Position numbers and translations under genes: made by a program. DNA of 64,000 nt from Lactobacillus sp. CBA3606 (lineage in GTDB: Bacteria > Bacillota > Bacilli > Lactobacillales > Lactobacillaceae): the NCBI RefSeq assembly GCF_002970935.1, contig NZ_CP027194.1, forward strand, positions 1,550,001-1,614,000, given 5' to 3'. Below the pieces are notes generated by a model. The model was not told the DNA's origin. It did not search any database and saw only the letters and a program-made list of their open reading frames with translations. Shown here piece after piece: positions 1-8,451 of this stretch. How positions within the stretch are numbered: the stretch's first letter is position 1; every line of letters starts with the position of its first letter.

Positions 1-71
1 CGCGCGGCACTCGCCCATAAACTAGCCCAGATGATAAATCCAGCCAATAATAGTCTTCGTACTTGACGCAT
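1..71 (-). CDS. secreted protein, N-terminal fragment (cut by window edge)
   Basis: Only the first 23 or so codons are in the window. An ATG at position 71 (minus strand) follows a good ribosome binding site (AAGGAGAGGAGC) 7 nt upstream, and the reading frame is open to the window edge. The visible residues start MRQVRRLLLAGFIIWASLW: a basic start and a hydrophobic stretch, as in a signal peptide. It lies 21 nt downstream of the DUF916 gene, so it is probably the last or next gene of the same WxL surface operon. Its function cannot be judged from this fragment. Confidence 0.6.
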   Translation of the reverse strand, partial: MRQVRRLLLAGFIIWASLWASAA

Positions 72-92
72 TTGCTTAGCTCCTCTCCTTAA

Positions 93-1115
93 TTAGGCTT
101 GGTTATGCCGACGATTCTTGAGTAACAACCAGATAACTAGTCCCAGTAAAGCCACAATAATAACGCCAAGACCAACGAACCACCAGAAATAGTTCCGTTG
201 TTGCACTTGCCCAACCGCTGTTTTATTTAAGCTATCGGCTTTTTGCTGACTGATTGTAAAGTTCCGAGTAAATTGCCACTTGTGCTTACCTTTATCCGCT
301 GTAGCCGTTAAATGTAAGGTGTATTTGCCGGCTTTCAAAGGTTGCTTGCCATCCCCAATAGCAAAGTTGAAATTACTATTAGGGGCCATCGCCATGTTTT
401 CTTTATTCGTTGTTAACAGTTTTTTAGTCGAATTAGCAGCGGTCACGTAACTCTTGATCTTGAGCCCGTGCATAATTACAGGTTGATCATTTTGCAAATT
501 AGCGGTGACGTAATTCTGATAGTTAATTTGTTTGGCTTTAATCCCTAATAACTTCATATTAGGCTTAATTGATGTACTCGTTGCTTCACGAACTTGCAGA
601 CCAATGACGTAAGCATACTGATTTTCAATCGTCATGCCACTTGATTTTTTGGCAGTCGCCGTATTTTCCTGCGTCACATTAATACCACCAAGCGCAATCC
701 CGGTAAATGCCGTCTTGGGAATTGCTAACTTAATCGTCACGGCCTTAGTTGACTTAGCTGGTACTTCAACTTTTTGGACTTTTGATAACGCCGTTTTAAT
801 ATCAAATTTTAGTGACGCATCTGCTTTCGCTCGCGGTTGACTATAATCAATCACCCCGTTGCTATTAGTGCTTGCTCGATTTGGAGAAACCGCATAAGTG
901 TGCGCCTGACTATCTTTATTCTTAATCTTGATTGTCAACGTCTGGGTTTGTCCCGGGTTAACTTTCAAATCGAAATACGAGACATCTGAATTCACTTGGT
1001 TTTCTGGCAGTTCAGCCGCAACACTATAATTTAAATTATCAGCCTTAGCCACCATAGTTAAGCCGCCAAATACCACGCTCAAGATGAGACTCAACTGCAA
1101 GAATATTTTTTTCAT
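93..1115 (-). CDS. WxL-interacting surface protein (DUF916/DUF3324, CscA-like)
   Basis: A 340-residue membrane-anchored extracellular protein. It has an N-terminal signal peptide (MKKIFLQLSL, cleavage near AKA-DN), two beta-rich domains matching the general plan of the WxL-interacting protein family (peptidoglycan-binding DUF916 half, then DUF3324 host/WxL-binding half), a C-terminal membrane helix (about residues 310-335, YFWWFVGLGVIIVALLG...) and a short basic tail (KNRRHNQA). The family presents WxL proteins at the cell wall. It sits directly downstream of two WxL genes and a small LPXTG-like gene, the usual company of cscA. The start is the ATG at 1115; a GTG one codon upstream (1118) is equally placed relative to the weak AAAGG site. 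Confidence 0.85.
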   Translation of the reverse strand: MKKIFLQLSLILSVVFGGLTMVAKADNLNYSVAAELPENQVNSDVSYFDLKVNPGQTQTLTIKIKNKDSQAHTYAVSPNRASTNSNGVIDYSQPRAKADASLKFDIKTALSKVQKVEVPAKSTKAVTIKLAIPKTAFTGIALGGINVTQENTATAKKSSGMTIENQYAYVIGLQVREATSTSIKPNMKLLGIKAKQINYQNYVTANLQNDQPVIMHGLKIKSYVTAANSTKKLLTTNKENMAMAPNSNFNFAIGDGKQPLKAGKYTLHLTATADKGKHKWQFTRNFTISQQKADSLNKTAVGQVQQRNYFWWFVGLGVIIVALLGLVIWLLLKNRRHNQA

Positions 1116-1200
1116 CACTATTTTTTACCTTTCTTTTTCAACTTACTTCCTATGTATCCGGGGGTAACCCGTATCGATTCGGATAACCCTGGACTGATTC

Positions 1201-1890
1201 TCAACTGGGGGCATTCGTTAGTAACCACGTTAAGGTCCCCGTATAATTTCCTGGTGCAATCGTGGCATCATGTAACTGTAACGTCGTCGGCACCGTCCCA
1301 CGATTCATTACCAACAGCCACGTCCCTAAACCAGTTTTGGGCGCTGCGACTAGCACGTTGTTAACTTGACCAGCTGTTAAATGACCCTGATTGACTAGTT
1401 TGGGTGCTGAACTAACGTTAGTCCCAACTGGTTTAATTTCGACCGATCCTAAATCAATCGTGGCATGTAACATTTGCGTCGCACTACTAGGTTGACTAGG
1501 CTTAACTTGTAGCGCCCAACCGGCTGTACTCGTCCGCCGATTAGAAACCTGAACCATCGCCCGTTGATTTTGTGCCGCTACGATAATTGGCCCCTGGTGA
1601 CCGTGACTAGGTTCAAACTTCAAATTACTTAAATAATCAATGGTTAAATTACCCTGCGAACCAGTGCCAGTCACATTGCCTGGATCAACGCTATCACCTG
1701 GATAGATCTGACTCGGATCATCTGGATCAACTGGCGCGACGGCGCTATCATCCGTATTAGGCGCAATTTCAATCTTGACTTGCGACTGATGAGAAGTGGC
1801 GACTTGACCCACTAATGGCATCAATAACCAGCCACTAACTAGTGCACTACCGACTAGTGGTAACCGCGTTAAAGTCTTCACCATGCGCAT
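1201..1890 (-). CDS. WxL domain surface protein
   Basis: A 229-residue secreted protein. The signal peptide is followed by a proline/aspartate-rich spacer (PVDPDDPSQIYPGDSVDPGN, about residues 53-72) and a WxL domain. The domain ends in TGTLTWLLTNAPS, which carries the second, C-terminal WxL motif (W-L-L) expected at the extreme end of the family. WxL domains bind peptidoglycan non-covalently. The GAGGTG site 6 nt before ATG 1890 supports the start. It is shorter than the large CscB proteins, so CscC-like is the better label. Second of two consecutive WxL genes in the operon. Confidence 0.85.
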   Translation of the reverse strand: MRMVKTLTRLPLVGSALVSGWLLMPLVGQVATSHQSQVKIEIAPNTDDSAVAPVDPDDPSQIYPGDSVDPGNVTGTGSQGNLTIDYLSNLKFEPSHGHQGPIIVAAQNQRAMVQVSNRRTSTAGWALQVKPSQPSSATQMLHATIDLGSVEIKPVGTNVSSAPKLVNQGHLTAGQVNNVLVAAPKTGLGTWLLVMNRGTVPTTLQLHDATIAPGNYTGTLTWLLTNAPS

Positions 1891-1941
1891 CAGTTACACC
1901 TCGCTTCTCACGGTGAAATTCAAACAAAATTCGTTTTTTAA

Positions 1942-2523
1942 TTAAGATGGGGCATTAGTTAAAGTCCATGTCAAAGTTGATTTGTAAGCGCCCGCTGCAT
2001 TCCCTGCTGGTACGTTCAAGCTAACATTATCTTTATCATGAGTCATGGTGAAGACCCCAATCCCTTCACCAGCATCTGCTGATAAAATCGATTGATTTTC
2101 AGAATTAACAGTCACATTTTGAGCCGTAGGGGCCGTAGACGCATTACTTGAATCTTCAGCTTCTACTTGACCACTGTTTAAGCTCAGGGCAGCGCCACGT
2201 AATGTGCTTTTACTATCACTAGTCGTAAAGCTAGTTCCTTTAACATCAACATGCCAACCATCGGTATTTCCAGGATTGGTCACTTGTGCCAAGCCAGTCA
2301 CTGCATTAGCAGTATAAGTTTGCGTTGCCAAATTGTTCGTATTCGTACCAAGATCAATGTCTGGGGCCGAATCTAACGTGATATCTTTTTTAGTTTCATC
2401 TTGAGTTAACTCAATTTCAGCTGTGGTATCCTTGCTAGTAGTCGTGTCTGCTGCTTGGGCAGCTAAAGGTAAAACGGTCATTAGTGAAATTCCTGCGAGT
2501 AGTGTTCCAATATATTTTTTCAT
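1942..2523 (-). CDS. WxL domain surface protein
   Basis: A 193-residue secreted protein with a typical signal peptide (MKKYIGTLLAGISLMTVLPLAAQA) and a WxL domain ending in STLTWTLTNAPS (W-T-L). The last ten residues are almost identical to those of the neighbouring WxL protein, so the two probably arose by duplication. A reading frame extends 12 codons upstream, but the AAAGGAG site 7 nt before ATG 2523 fixes the start there. The ATG overlaps the TAA of the preceding LPXTG-like gene by one base (TAATG), implying translational coupling. Predicted to sit in the cell wall bound to peptidoglycan and the DUF916 partner. Confidence 0.88.
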   Translation of the reverse strand: MKKYIGTLLAGISLMTVLPLAAQAADTTTSKDTTAEIELTQDETKKDITLDSAPDIDLGTNTNNLATQTYTANAVTGLAQVTNPGNTDGWHVDVKGTSFTTSDSKSTLRGAALSLNSGQVEAEDSSNASTAPTAQNVTVNSENQSILSADAGEGIGVFTMTHDKDNVSLNVPAGNAAGAYKSTLTWTLTNAPS

Positions 2524-2804
2524 TACGATTGCTCCTTTATTTGTCGACGGCATTGCCACCAGATTCTGATCAGTAGTCCTAATAAACTAACTATAAGTAA
2601 TGCGATGCCCCCTAAGACCCAGGTTTGACTTCCATTTAGTTGCGGTAACAATCCCGCTAACCGGCCTGATTGCAACGCATCGCCAGCGGCATGTGCAGTT
2701 ACGGTAATATCATAGGTGCTTTGTTGAACATCAGCCAACGCATTGAGCGTCCAGCTACCATTTAAGACGGCTGCTAAACCACTCAGCAAAATTCGCCACC
2801 ACAT
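2523..2804 (-). CDS. small cell-wall sorting-signal protein (CscD-like)
   Basis: A 93-residue protein: signal peptide (MWWRILLSGLAAVLN...), about 25 extracellular residues, the motif LPQLNGSQ, a hydrophobic helix (WVLGGIALLIVSLLGLLI) and a basic tail (RIWWQCRRQIKEQS). This is the layout of a sortase substrate, and small LPXTG proteins are standard members of csc clusters. The motif departs from the usual LPQT(G/N)E of lactobacilli, so anchoring is uncertain. The frame is open to a TTG at 2852, but GAAGGG about 12 nt before ATG 2804 and the hydrophobic N-terminus favour 2804. First gene of the operon. Confidence 0.75.
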   Translation of the reverse strand: MWWRILLSGLAAVLNGSWTLNALADVQQSTYDITVTAHAAGDALQSGRLAGLLPQLNGSQTWVLGGIALLIVSLLGLLIRIWWQCRRQIKEQS

Positions 2805-2909
2805 CTTACCATCACACCCTTCGCTTGGCTTTACAATTAATCGCTTAGTCAATCTACATGTCAGTTACTAATAGTTAACTTTTGTTAATGCTTCCCTATC
2901 AGCAACGAA

Positions 2910-2939
2910 AATATAGCACGGAAAGTAAATCACTGTCAA
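2910..2939 (-). promoter_or_regulatory. predicted sigma-A promoter of the WxL operon
   Basis: On the minus strand: TTGACA (-35, 2934..2939), an 18-nt spacer and TATATT (-10, 2910..2915). It lies about 100 nt upstream of the LPXTG-like gene, pointing into the five-gene surface operon. Confidence 0.6.
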
Positions 2940-3429
2940 TTAATTAGAGGCGTTAACTATCAGCTTAAAATGCACTTTTAACGGTCTTCTGAGGTGTTTC
3001 TCATTTTTATAAAAGGATAAAAATAGTTATATAAACTACTCTAATCAGTTTGATGACAACGTTTTTAAGCCTTTGTTAAATCAATTTTTCGAAAAATCAA
3101 CAACCCGTTTAATCAATCAACCCGTTAACATTATATTATTATTAAATTTCAATGTGACCATCCATTAGTCATTTACTTCAATTACCATAACTAATCATCG
3201 TTAACATAAAAATGGAATGTTAGCGGGTTCATCACTGCTATGTAAAGCTTACATTGACCCATTGATTAGCAACTAAACTGGTTAAAAGCTAGTCAATCTT
3301 TTGTTTTATTAATCGAGGCCTTCAATTTTTGATTAGAGCTTGCTATAAAAACAAAAAATATTATATTGAATACAAAATAATTTATTCCTCAATCGCAATC
3401 ATCCCTGCCAAACACCGCTAATCTGCGTC
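2940..3429. other. AT-rich intergenic region without a recognised gene
   Basis: About 490 nt of very AT-rich sequence between the surface-protein promoter and the TetR gene. I see no open reading frame with a ribosome binding site, no convincing hairpin and no RNA gene. The short sequence AACCCGTT occurs twice at about 3102-3127, which I do not interpret. Confidence 0.5.
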
Positions 3430-3443
3430 ATACCATATGGTAT
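3430..3443. promoter_or_regulatory. 14-bp perfect palindrome, candidate TetR operator
   Basis: ATACCATATGGTAT is a perfect palindrome about 45 nt upstream of the TetR-family start codon. A -10-like TATACT overlaps its right edge (3441..3446). The position suits autorepression by the adjacent regulator; binding is inferred. Confidence 0.45.
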
Positions 3444-3485
3444 ACTTAGAAAAATAATTGATTTAACCAGAAGGAGACACTCATC

Positions 3486-4070
3486 TTGCCTGCCAAGAAA
3501 ACCTTTAACGATGACCAAGTCATCACCAAAATCATGCAGTTGTTTTGGCAAAATGGTTACTACCACACCTCCATGGATGACATTGTTGCCAAAAGTGGTG
3601 TGAAGAAACAAAGCCTATACAACGCTTTTGGTGATAAGCACACCCTGTACCTCAAAGCCTTACAACGCTACCATCAGCTCACTCTAAAAGCCTGCGCGCA
3701 AGCCATGCAGCCATTAGAACAAGCTGGCGAATCGCCGTTAGTGGTACTCATGATGTTATTTAGCCGCGATTTAGTCACGCCAACCCAACCGACCGGCGAC
3801 TTAATGGCCAACGCCGTTGCAGAATTTGCCGCCACCGATAGCGCCGTTACACAAACTACTGACCGTTTTTATACAGACTACTTAACCTTAATGGCCGCTG
3901 TCATTTTAAAAGGACAGGCCAATCAAGCCATTAGTAATGCCCAACCGGGGATGGTCTGGGCGCAAAGTTTATTGGAAGCACGAATTGGCTTGCAAACCCG
4001 CATCCGGCAAGGACAACATCCCGATATCGCCCAACGTCAACAAGTCTGGACAGCTTTGTTACAAGTCTAG
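3486..4070 (+). CDS. TetR/AcrR family transcriptional regulator
   Basis: A 194-residue one-component repressor. The N-terminal TetR helix-turn-helix is clear (about residues 10-50: ITKIMQLFWQNGYYHTSMDD, then a GVKKQSLYNAFGDKHTLY recognition segment). The rest is a variable helical ligand-binding and dimer domain. The start is a TTG with AGAAGGAG 9 nt upstream; no better ATG exists. No efflux or enzyme gene sits beside it in the same direction, so its target is unknown apart from likely self-regulation through the palindrome just upstream. It ends at a strong shared terminator. Confidence 0.85.
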   Translation: MPAKKTFNDDQVITKIMQLFWQNGYYHTSMDDIVAKSGVKKQSLYNAFGDKHTLYLKALQRYHQLTLKACAQAMQPLEQAGESPLVVLMMLFSRDLVTPTQPTGDLMANAVAEFAATDSAVTQTTDRFYTDYLTLMAAVILKGQANQAISNAQPGMVWAQSLLEARIGLQTRIRQGQHPDIAQRQQVWTALLQV

Positions 4071-4110
4071 CCGCATGCTTAGCGGGCGCTTCAGTACCCC
4101 CAACGACCGC

Positions 4111-4170
4111 AATAAAATAGTCGCATCAAGAATTTACAAGCCAATTCTTGATGCGACTATTGTTTTATTT
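4111..4170. terminator. bidirectional terminator between tetR and sbcC
   Basis: An 18-bp perfect stem (4117..4134 with 4143..4160, 8-nt loop), flanked by A-rich sequence on the left and TGTTTTATTT on the right. It suits convergent transcription from the TetR gene and sbcC. Confidence 0.8.
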
Positions 4171-4180
4171 AGAGCCCATT

Positions 4181-4196
4181 TGTTTCACGTGAAACA
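4181..4196. other. parS: parS centromere site (ParB/Spo0J binding)
   Basis: TGTTTCACGTGAAACA is a perfect 16-bp palindrome that fits the bacterial parS consensus (TGTTNCACGTGAAACA). It sits 1 nt beyond the sbcC stop codon, between it and the convergent terminator. parS sites are bound by ParB and cluster around the replication origin in Firmicutes, so this window is probably origin-proximal. I found no second copy here. Confidence 0.88.
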
Positions 4197-4197
4197 A

Positions 4198-7100
4198 TCA
4201 CTCAAAAGCAAGTTGATAGTGAATCTTACTTTCACCGTTACCAGTCGGAATAACTTGTAATTGTGCTGGCAATTGACTTTCAAGTTCACTAACATGACTA
4301 ATAATTCCAATCATACGTGATTGACCTTCTACTTGTTGCAACGTTTCCATAGCCATCTCTAAAGCTTCTTCATCTAAAGAGCCGAACCCCTCATCAATAA
4401 ATAAGGCTTCAATCTTAATACCACCGGCTTGCGCTTGAATGACCTCAGCCAATGCCAATGCCAACGAAAGTGCGGCCACAAAGCTTTCACCACCGGATAA
4501 GGTATGCACACTGCGAACTTTGCCGGCATTGTCATCATAAATATTGATTTCAAGGCCACTGCCATTCCGGAAGGTCCCTAACGCCGTCTCTAATTGGAAT
4601 TGATAGCGCCCACGCGTTAATTGTTGGAGCCGATGGTTAGCTTGCCGGAGCACCTTCTGCAAATAAGTCCGTAATACAAAACGTTCTAGACTTAACTTTT
4701 GCGCGCCACTACCGTTAGTGACATCGGCTAACTTAGCCAATTGGGCCAACTCAGCTTGTTGATCACGAACTTGAGCTAGTGCTGCCTGCATCTTAGCCAC
4801 CAAGGCTTGATTAGCTTGCAATTCACGGTCCAAATCATAATACTGATGTTCAATTTGTTGTTCGGCCGTTGTCGCCGTTGTTACCGCTAATTCTAAAGCT
4901 GCGATGTCCGGCTGTGACTGATTGCCAATCGCTTGTTGAACAGTTGCAAGCTGACCTTGTAGCGTTGACCGGTGTTGTTCAAATTGATTGATCTGCGCCC
5001 GCAACGTAGCCAACGTCGTGACTGCTTGCAATTGCTGATTTAACCGTTCAAAATCAACATAATCCCAGGCTGCTTGCATGGCCGCCGTTAACGTTTCAGT
5101 CGCTGTTTCGACTTGTTCTTGACTAGCAGTTAAATGGCTAGCGGTTGTTGCCAATTGTGCCTGAACAGCCGCTAATTGTTCATTGATAGCCGTCACAGCT
5201 TGATCAGCTTGCTGCATCGCCGTTTCATAATCAGTCTGCGCCTGTGATAACTGCGCTAAATACTGATTTAAGACAGTTAAAGTTGGATAATCCGGTGATA
5301 ATTGCTGTTGTTGATCAGTCAACTGGGTCTGTAATTGTAAGCCATGATTTTCAGCGGTAGTTAGGGCTTGCGTTACTTCGGCTTGTTGTTGCGCTAACTG
5401 GTCACTAGTTGGCCCTAATTCGGTCAATTGGGCTTGTGCCTGTTGCGCAGCAGTCACTTGCAGCTGATTATCGGCCTGTTCTTTGGTCAATTGCGCCTGC
5501 ATGGCGGTTAATGCCGTCGCTAACTGTGCAACCACGGTGGTCAAAGTAGGTTGTTTCGTTTGAATCAATTGGGTTAAAGCACTGGTTAACTCCGTCAGTT
5601 GTGTTTGTGCCAGCTTGGCTTGTTGTTGGTCATTCGTCAATTGCGTTTGCGCGGTCGCCAAAGTTTTCGCTGCCTGCATACTTTGTTTTTGAGCTATTTT
5701 CACAGCATCCTCAGTAACGGTCAATGTATCGCTTGGGGCCGGCTGGGGATGTGTCGTCGAACCGCACACCGGACACGGTTCATTGGGCAATAAACGCTGG
5801 CTCAATAAAGCAATCTGCCCGCGAACCCAAGCGCTGTCTAATTCCCGATAAGTCGTTTCAGCCTTGGTCGCCGCGGTCGTTTGCTGCGTAACCTTTTTTT
5901 GCTGTTGCTCACAACCTGCTGTTGCTTGGGTCAACTTAGCTTGTTGACTCGTGACTGCCGTCAATTGGGTCGTAATCTCAGTTAGATCACGTTGTTGACT
6001 AACTAAAGCAGCTTGTCTCGTTAAGCGACTAGGTAATTGGTCACTCAGAGCAGTTAATTCGGTCTGTTGCTGCTGTAAGTGCTGTTGTCGAGCGGCTAAC
6101 TCAGTCGCTTGGGCTTGTAAGTGCTGCACTTGTTGCTGCGCCTTTTTTTCTGCTATCGTCGTCTGCTCAACTTGTTCATATAGCTCTTTTTTAGCGGTCA
6201 ATGTCGTCAACTGTTGCTGCCGTTCAGCGGCAACTGGCTTTTTATCTACTAGCCGTTTTTGCTCGGTTTGCGCTGCTTGTTGTCGCGCGCTCAAGTTGGT
6301 TTGCTGATCAGTCAACTGGGTTTGCGTCGCCTGCTCAGCTTTGACTCGGGCTTGGGCAGCCGTTAATTGTTGTTGGACTGGTGCTAATTGCTGCGCCCAT
6401 TCTAAATGTTGTACTTGCTGACGTTGTACGTCAATCTGTGGCTGTTTTTGCACTAATTGGGCCTGTTCTGTGGTTAATTGCTGCTGAGTTGCATAATTTT
6501 TAGCCAGCGTTTGCCCAGTTGCTTCAGCTTGTTGGGCCTGCTTTAAAGTCTGATTAGCAGTGGTTAGCGCTGTATTTAAAACTGCTCGTTGGGCCACTTG
6601 CTCGGCCTGCCACGTTAATTGCGCCGTTACCGCTGCTTGTGGTGCCAAATCAGCACCGGTCACTTCAGCGGGCCACGTTAACTGCTGCTGATATGTGGTC
6701 AAAGTTTGCGTTGTTGTCGCATTCGCTTGCTGTTGTTGCTTCAGCTGTTGTTTCAGTTGCGCCGCCCACCGACCATATAGACTTGTCCCGAAGATGCCAC
6801 GTAAGACCTTTTCTTTTTCATCACTATTAGCCATCAAGAATTGGCGAAATTGACCTTGCGGCAAGAGTACGATTTGTGAGAATTGGGCGCGCGTCAATTG
6901 CAATAAGTCGCTAATATAAGTTTGGACGGCATTAACTTTCGTATATTCTGCGACCGCCTGACCGTTGGCATCAAAAACCGTTAAGGTCACTGCTGCTGGC
7001 TGATTATGCGTTCCAGTCCCTCGTTTTTTAGCAACGAGTTGTTCAGGCGAACGGACGAGCCGATAAGTCTGTCCTTGGTGTTCAAAATCAAACCTAACTT

Positions 7101-7329
7101 GAGTCAATTCATCAAACGTCGCAAAGTCGGACCGCATTTGCTTAACTTGCCGGTCACCCCCCGACGTCCCACCAAATAACGCAAAACACATAGCATCAAA
7201 AATCGTCGTTTTGCCAGCACCCGTTTTACCACTAATTAGAAAGACCGGAAAATCATTAAATTTCGTGAAATCAATCTCCTGATGGCGAAACGGACCAAAA
7301 AAATCAAGTTGTAAGGTTAAAGGTCGCAT
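4198..7329 (-). CDS. sbcC: SbcC exonuclease subunit (SMC-like ATPase)
   Basis: A 1043-residue Rad50-type ATPase that with SbcD forms an ATP-dependent nuclease opening hairpins and clearing protein-blocked DNA ends. Visible motifs: Walker A (GKTGAGKTTIFDAM, about residues 34-47), the central zinc hook CPVCG (about residue 520) splitting two long coiled coils, ABC signature LSGGESFVAA (about 945) and Walker B LFIDEGFGSLDEE (about 978). The length is normal for the family. The coiled coils are unusually rich in Gln, Thr and Ala. Start ATG 7329 has GGAGGAATAACCG upstream, and the gap to sbcD is only 3 nt, so the two are co-translated. Confidence 0.95.
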   Translation of the reverse strand: MRPLTLQLDFFGPFRHQEIDFTKFNDFPVFLISGKTGAGKTTIFDAMCFALFGGTSGGDRQVKQMRSDFATFDELTQVRFDFEHQGQTYRLVRSPEQLVAKKRGTGTHNQPAAVTLTVFDANGQAVAEYTKVNAVQTYISDLLQLTRAQFSQIVLLPQGQFRQFLMANSDEKEKVLRGIFGTSLYGRWAAQLKQQLKQQQQANATTTQTLTTYQQQLTWPAEVTGADLAPQAAVTAQLTWQAEQVAQRAVLNTALTTANQTLKQAQQAEATGQTLAKNYATQQQLTTEQAQLVQKQPQIDVQRQQVQHLEWAQQLAPVQQQLTAAQARVKAEQATQTQLTDQQTNLSARQQAAQTEQKRLVDKKPVAAERQQQLTTLTAKKELYEQVEQTTIAEKKAQQQVQHLQAQATELAARQQHLQQQQTELTALSDQLPSRLTRQAALVSQQRDLTEITTQLTAVTSQQAKLTQATAGCEQQQKKVTQQTTAATKAETTYRELDSAWVRGQIALLSQRLLPNEPCPVCGSTTHPQPAPSDTLTVTEDAVKIAQKQSMQAAKTLATAQTQLTNDQQQAKLAQTQLTELTSALTQLIQTKQPTLTTVVAQLATALTAMQAQLTKEQADNQLQVTAAQQAQAQLTELGPTSDQLAQQQAEVTQALTTAENHGLQLQTQLTDQQQQLSPDYPTLTVLNQYLAQLSQAQTDYETAMQQADQAVTAINEQLAAVQAQLATTASHLTASQEQVETATETLTAAMQAAWDYVDFERLNQQLQAVTTLATLRAQINQFEQHRSTLQGQLATVQQAIGNQSQPDIAALELAVTTATTAEQQIEHQYYDLDRELQANQALVAKMQAALAQVRDQQAELAQLAKLADVTNGSGAQKLSLERFVLRTYLQKVLRQANHRLQQLTRGRYQFQLETALGTFRNGSGLEINIYDDNAGKVRSVHTLSGGESFVAALSLALALAEVIQAQAGGIKIEALFIDEGFGSLDEEALEMAMETLQQVEGQSRMIGIISHVSELESQLPAQLQVIPTGNGESKIHYQLAFE

Positions 7330-7332
7330 CGG

Positions 7333-8451
7333 TTATTCCTCCTGATTGGCTGCCGTTAAAGCTTGGGCCGCCCACTTTTTTTGTTGCGTACTAAGGGAAC
7401 TAGTCGTCGTTTGTTCAAAGAATTGCGCTAACAAGGCCATCGGATCCAAGTTTGGGTCTAGTTCAGCTATCTGACTATCCATATTAACTGGACCGTCAGC
7501 ACGTTCTAACTCAATAATATTAGGATAGACTTCCCGTAATGCCGTCATGACGTTAGGGATTACGGCTTGGTCAGTTAACTGAATAGCTAAATAATCAGCT
7601 TGTGCTTGTTGTTGATAAAATGTAGGATCGGTTAAGGTTGCAAAGGCACCTGTTAGCACCCGGACATCGTGAATTGGTGTTAACGGCTTGAACGTCACTT
7701 TAAAAGGCGCCGTATCGACAATCCAGACCCCCTTTTGCTGTTGCGCTTCTGAGACGGAAAACTTCACCGGCGAACCGCTATAGCGCACGCGCTCAGCATG
7801 GAGGGCATCTTTACCATGTAAATGCCCTAACGCCACGTAATCGAATGGTGCCAGCAAATCTACTGGAATTGCATTCAACCCACCAACCGTAATCTTAGTT
7901 TCCGAATCCACATGTTCACTACCAGCCGCAAAAAAATGCGCCACTAAAACATGTTTTTTAGCTGGATCAAAGCGTGCCACCATGGCAGCCACTAATCGTT
8001 TCATCCCGGCTAAAGCCGTTGTTAAATGCGGATCATCAAAATACTGTCGCGCTGCGAATGGTTCAAAATATGGCAATAAGAAAAATTGCGTATCCTCGAA
8101 TTCCACCGGTGTGACGGCCTGACTTAACGTCGTATTGAGATAATAATTAGTCGCCTGAAACCAGGGACTCCCAGTTCGCAACCGGGTCGCACTGTCGTGA
8201 TTGCCACTAATTGCTAACACTGGTAACTTGGCTTTTAAATTTAAATCAATCAACATATCGTCTAGTTGGGTCACCGCCCGCTCGCTAGGAATTGACTGGT
8301 CATATAAGTCGCCAGCAATAACAACGGCGTCCACCTGTTCATCAATCGCAATTTGTTTAATCTGCTGATAAGCCGCCTGCTGTTCTGCCGCTAGATCAAA
8401 CCCATGTAGTTTCTTGCCAATATGCCAATCAGCAGTATGTAAAAAGCGCAT
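7333..8451 (-). CDS. sbcD: SbcD exonuclease subunit (Mre11-like nuclease)
   Basis: A 372-residue calcineurin-like metallophosphoesterase, the nuclease half of SbcCD. Metal-binding motifs are in place: DWHIG near residue 8, GDLYD near 47, GNHDS near 83, and downstream histidines (VLVAHFF, ALGHLHG). The start ATG 8451 follows AGGAGG at 9 nt. It is the promoter-proximal gene of the sbcDC pair on the minus strand; upstream lies a 349-nt intergenic region shared with the divergent aquaporin gene. Confidence 0.95.
   Translation of the reverse strand: MRFLHTADWHIGKKLHGFDLAAEQQAAYQQIKQIAIDEQVDAVVIAGDLYDQSIPSERAVTQLDDMLIDLNLKAKLPVLAISGNHDSATRLRTGSPWFQATNYYLNTTLSQAVTPVEFEDTQFFLLPYFEPFAARQYFDDPHLTTALAGMKRLVAAMVARFDPAKKHVLVAHFFAAGSEHVDSETKITVGGLNAIPVDLLAPFDYVALGHLHGKDALHAERVRYSGSPVKFSVSEAQQQKGVWIVDTAPFKVTFKPLTPIHDVRVLTGAFATLTDPTFYQQQAQADYLAIQLTDQAVIPNVMTALREVYPNIIELERADGPVNMDSQIAELDPNLDPMALLAQFFEQTTTSSLSTQQKKWAAQALTAANQEE

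Noticed and set aside
3937-4260. Plus-strand open frame of 107 codons over the TetR gene end, terminator and parS
   Set aside because: Shadow of the TetR gene in another frame; it translates the terminator stem and parS.
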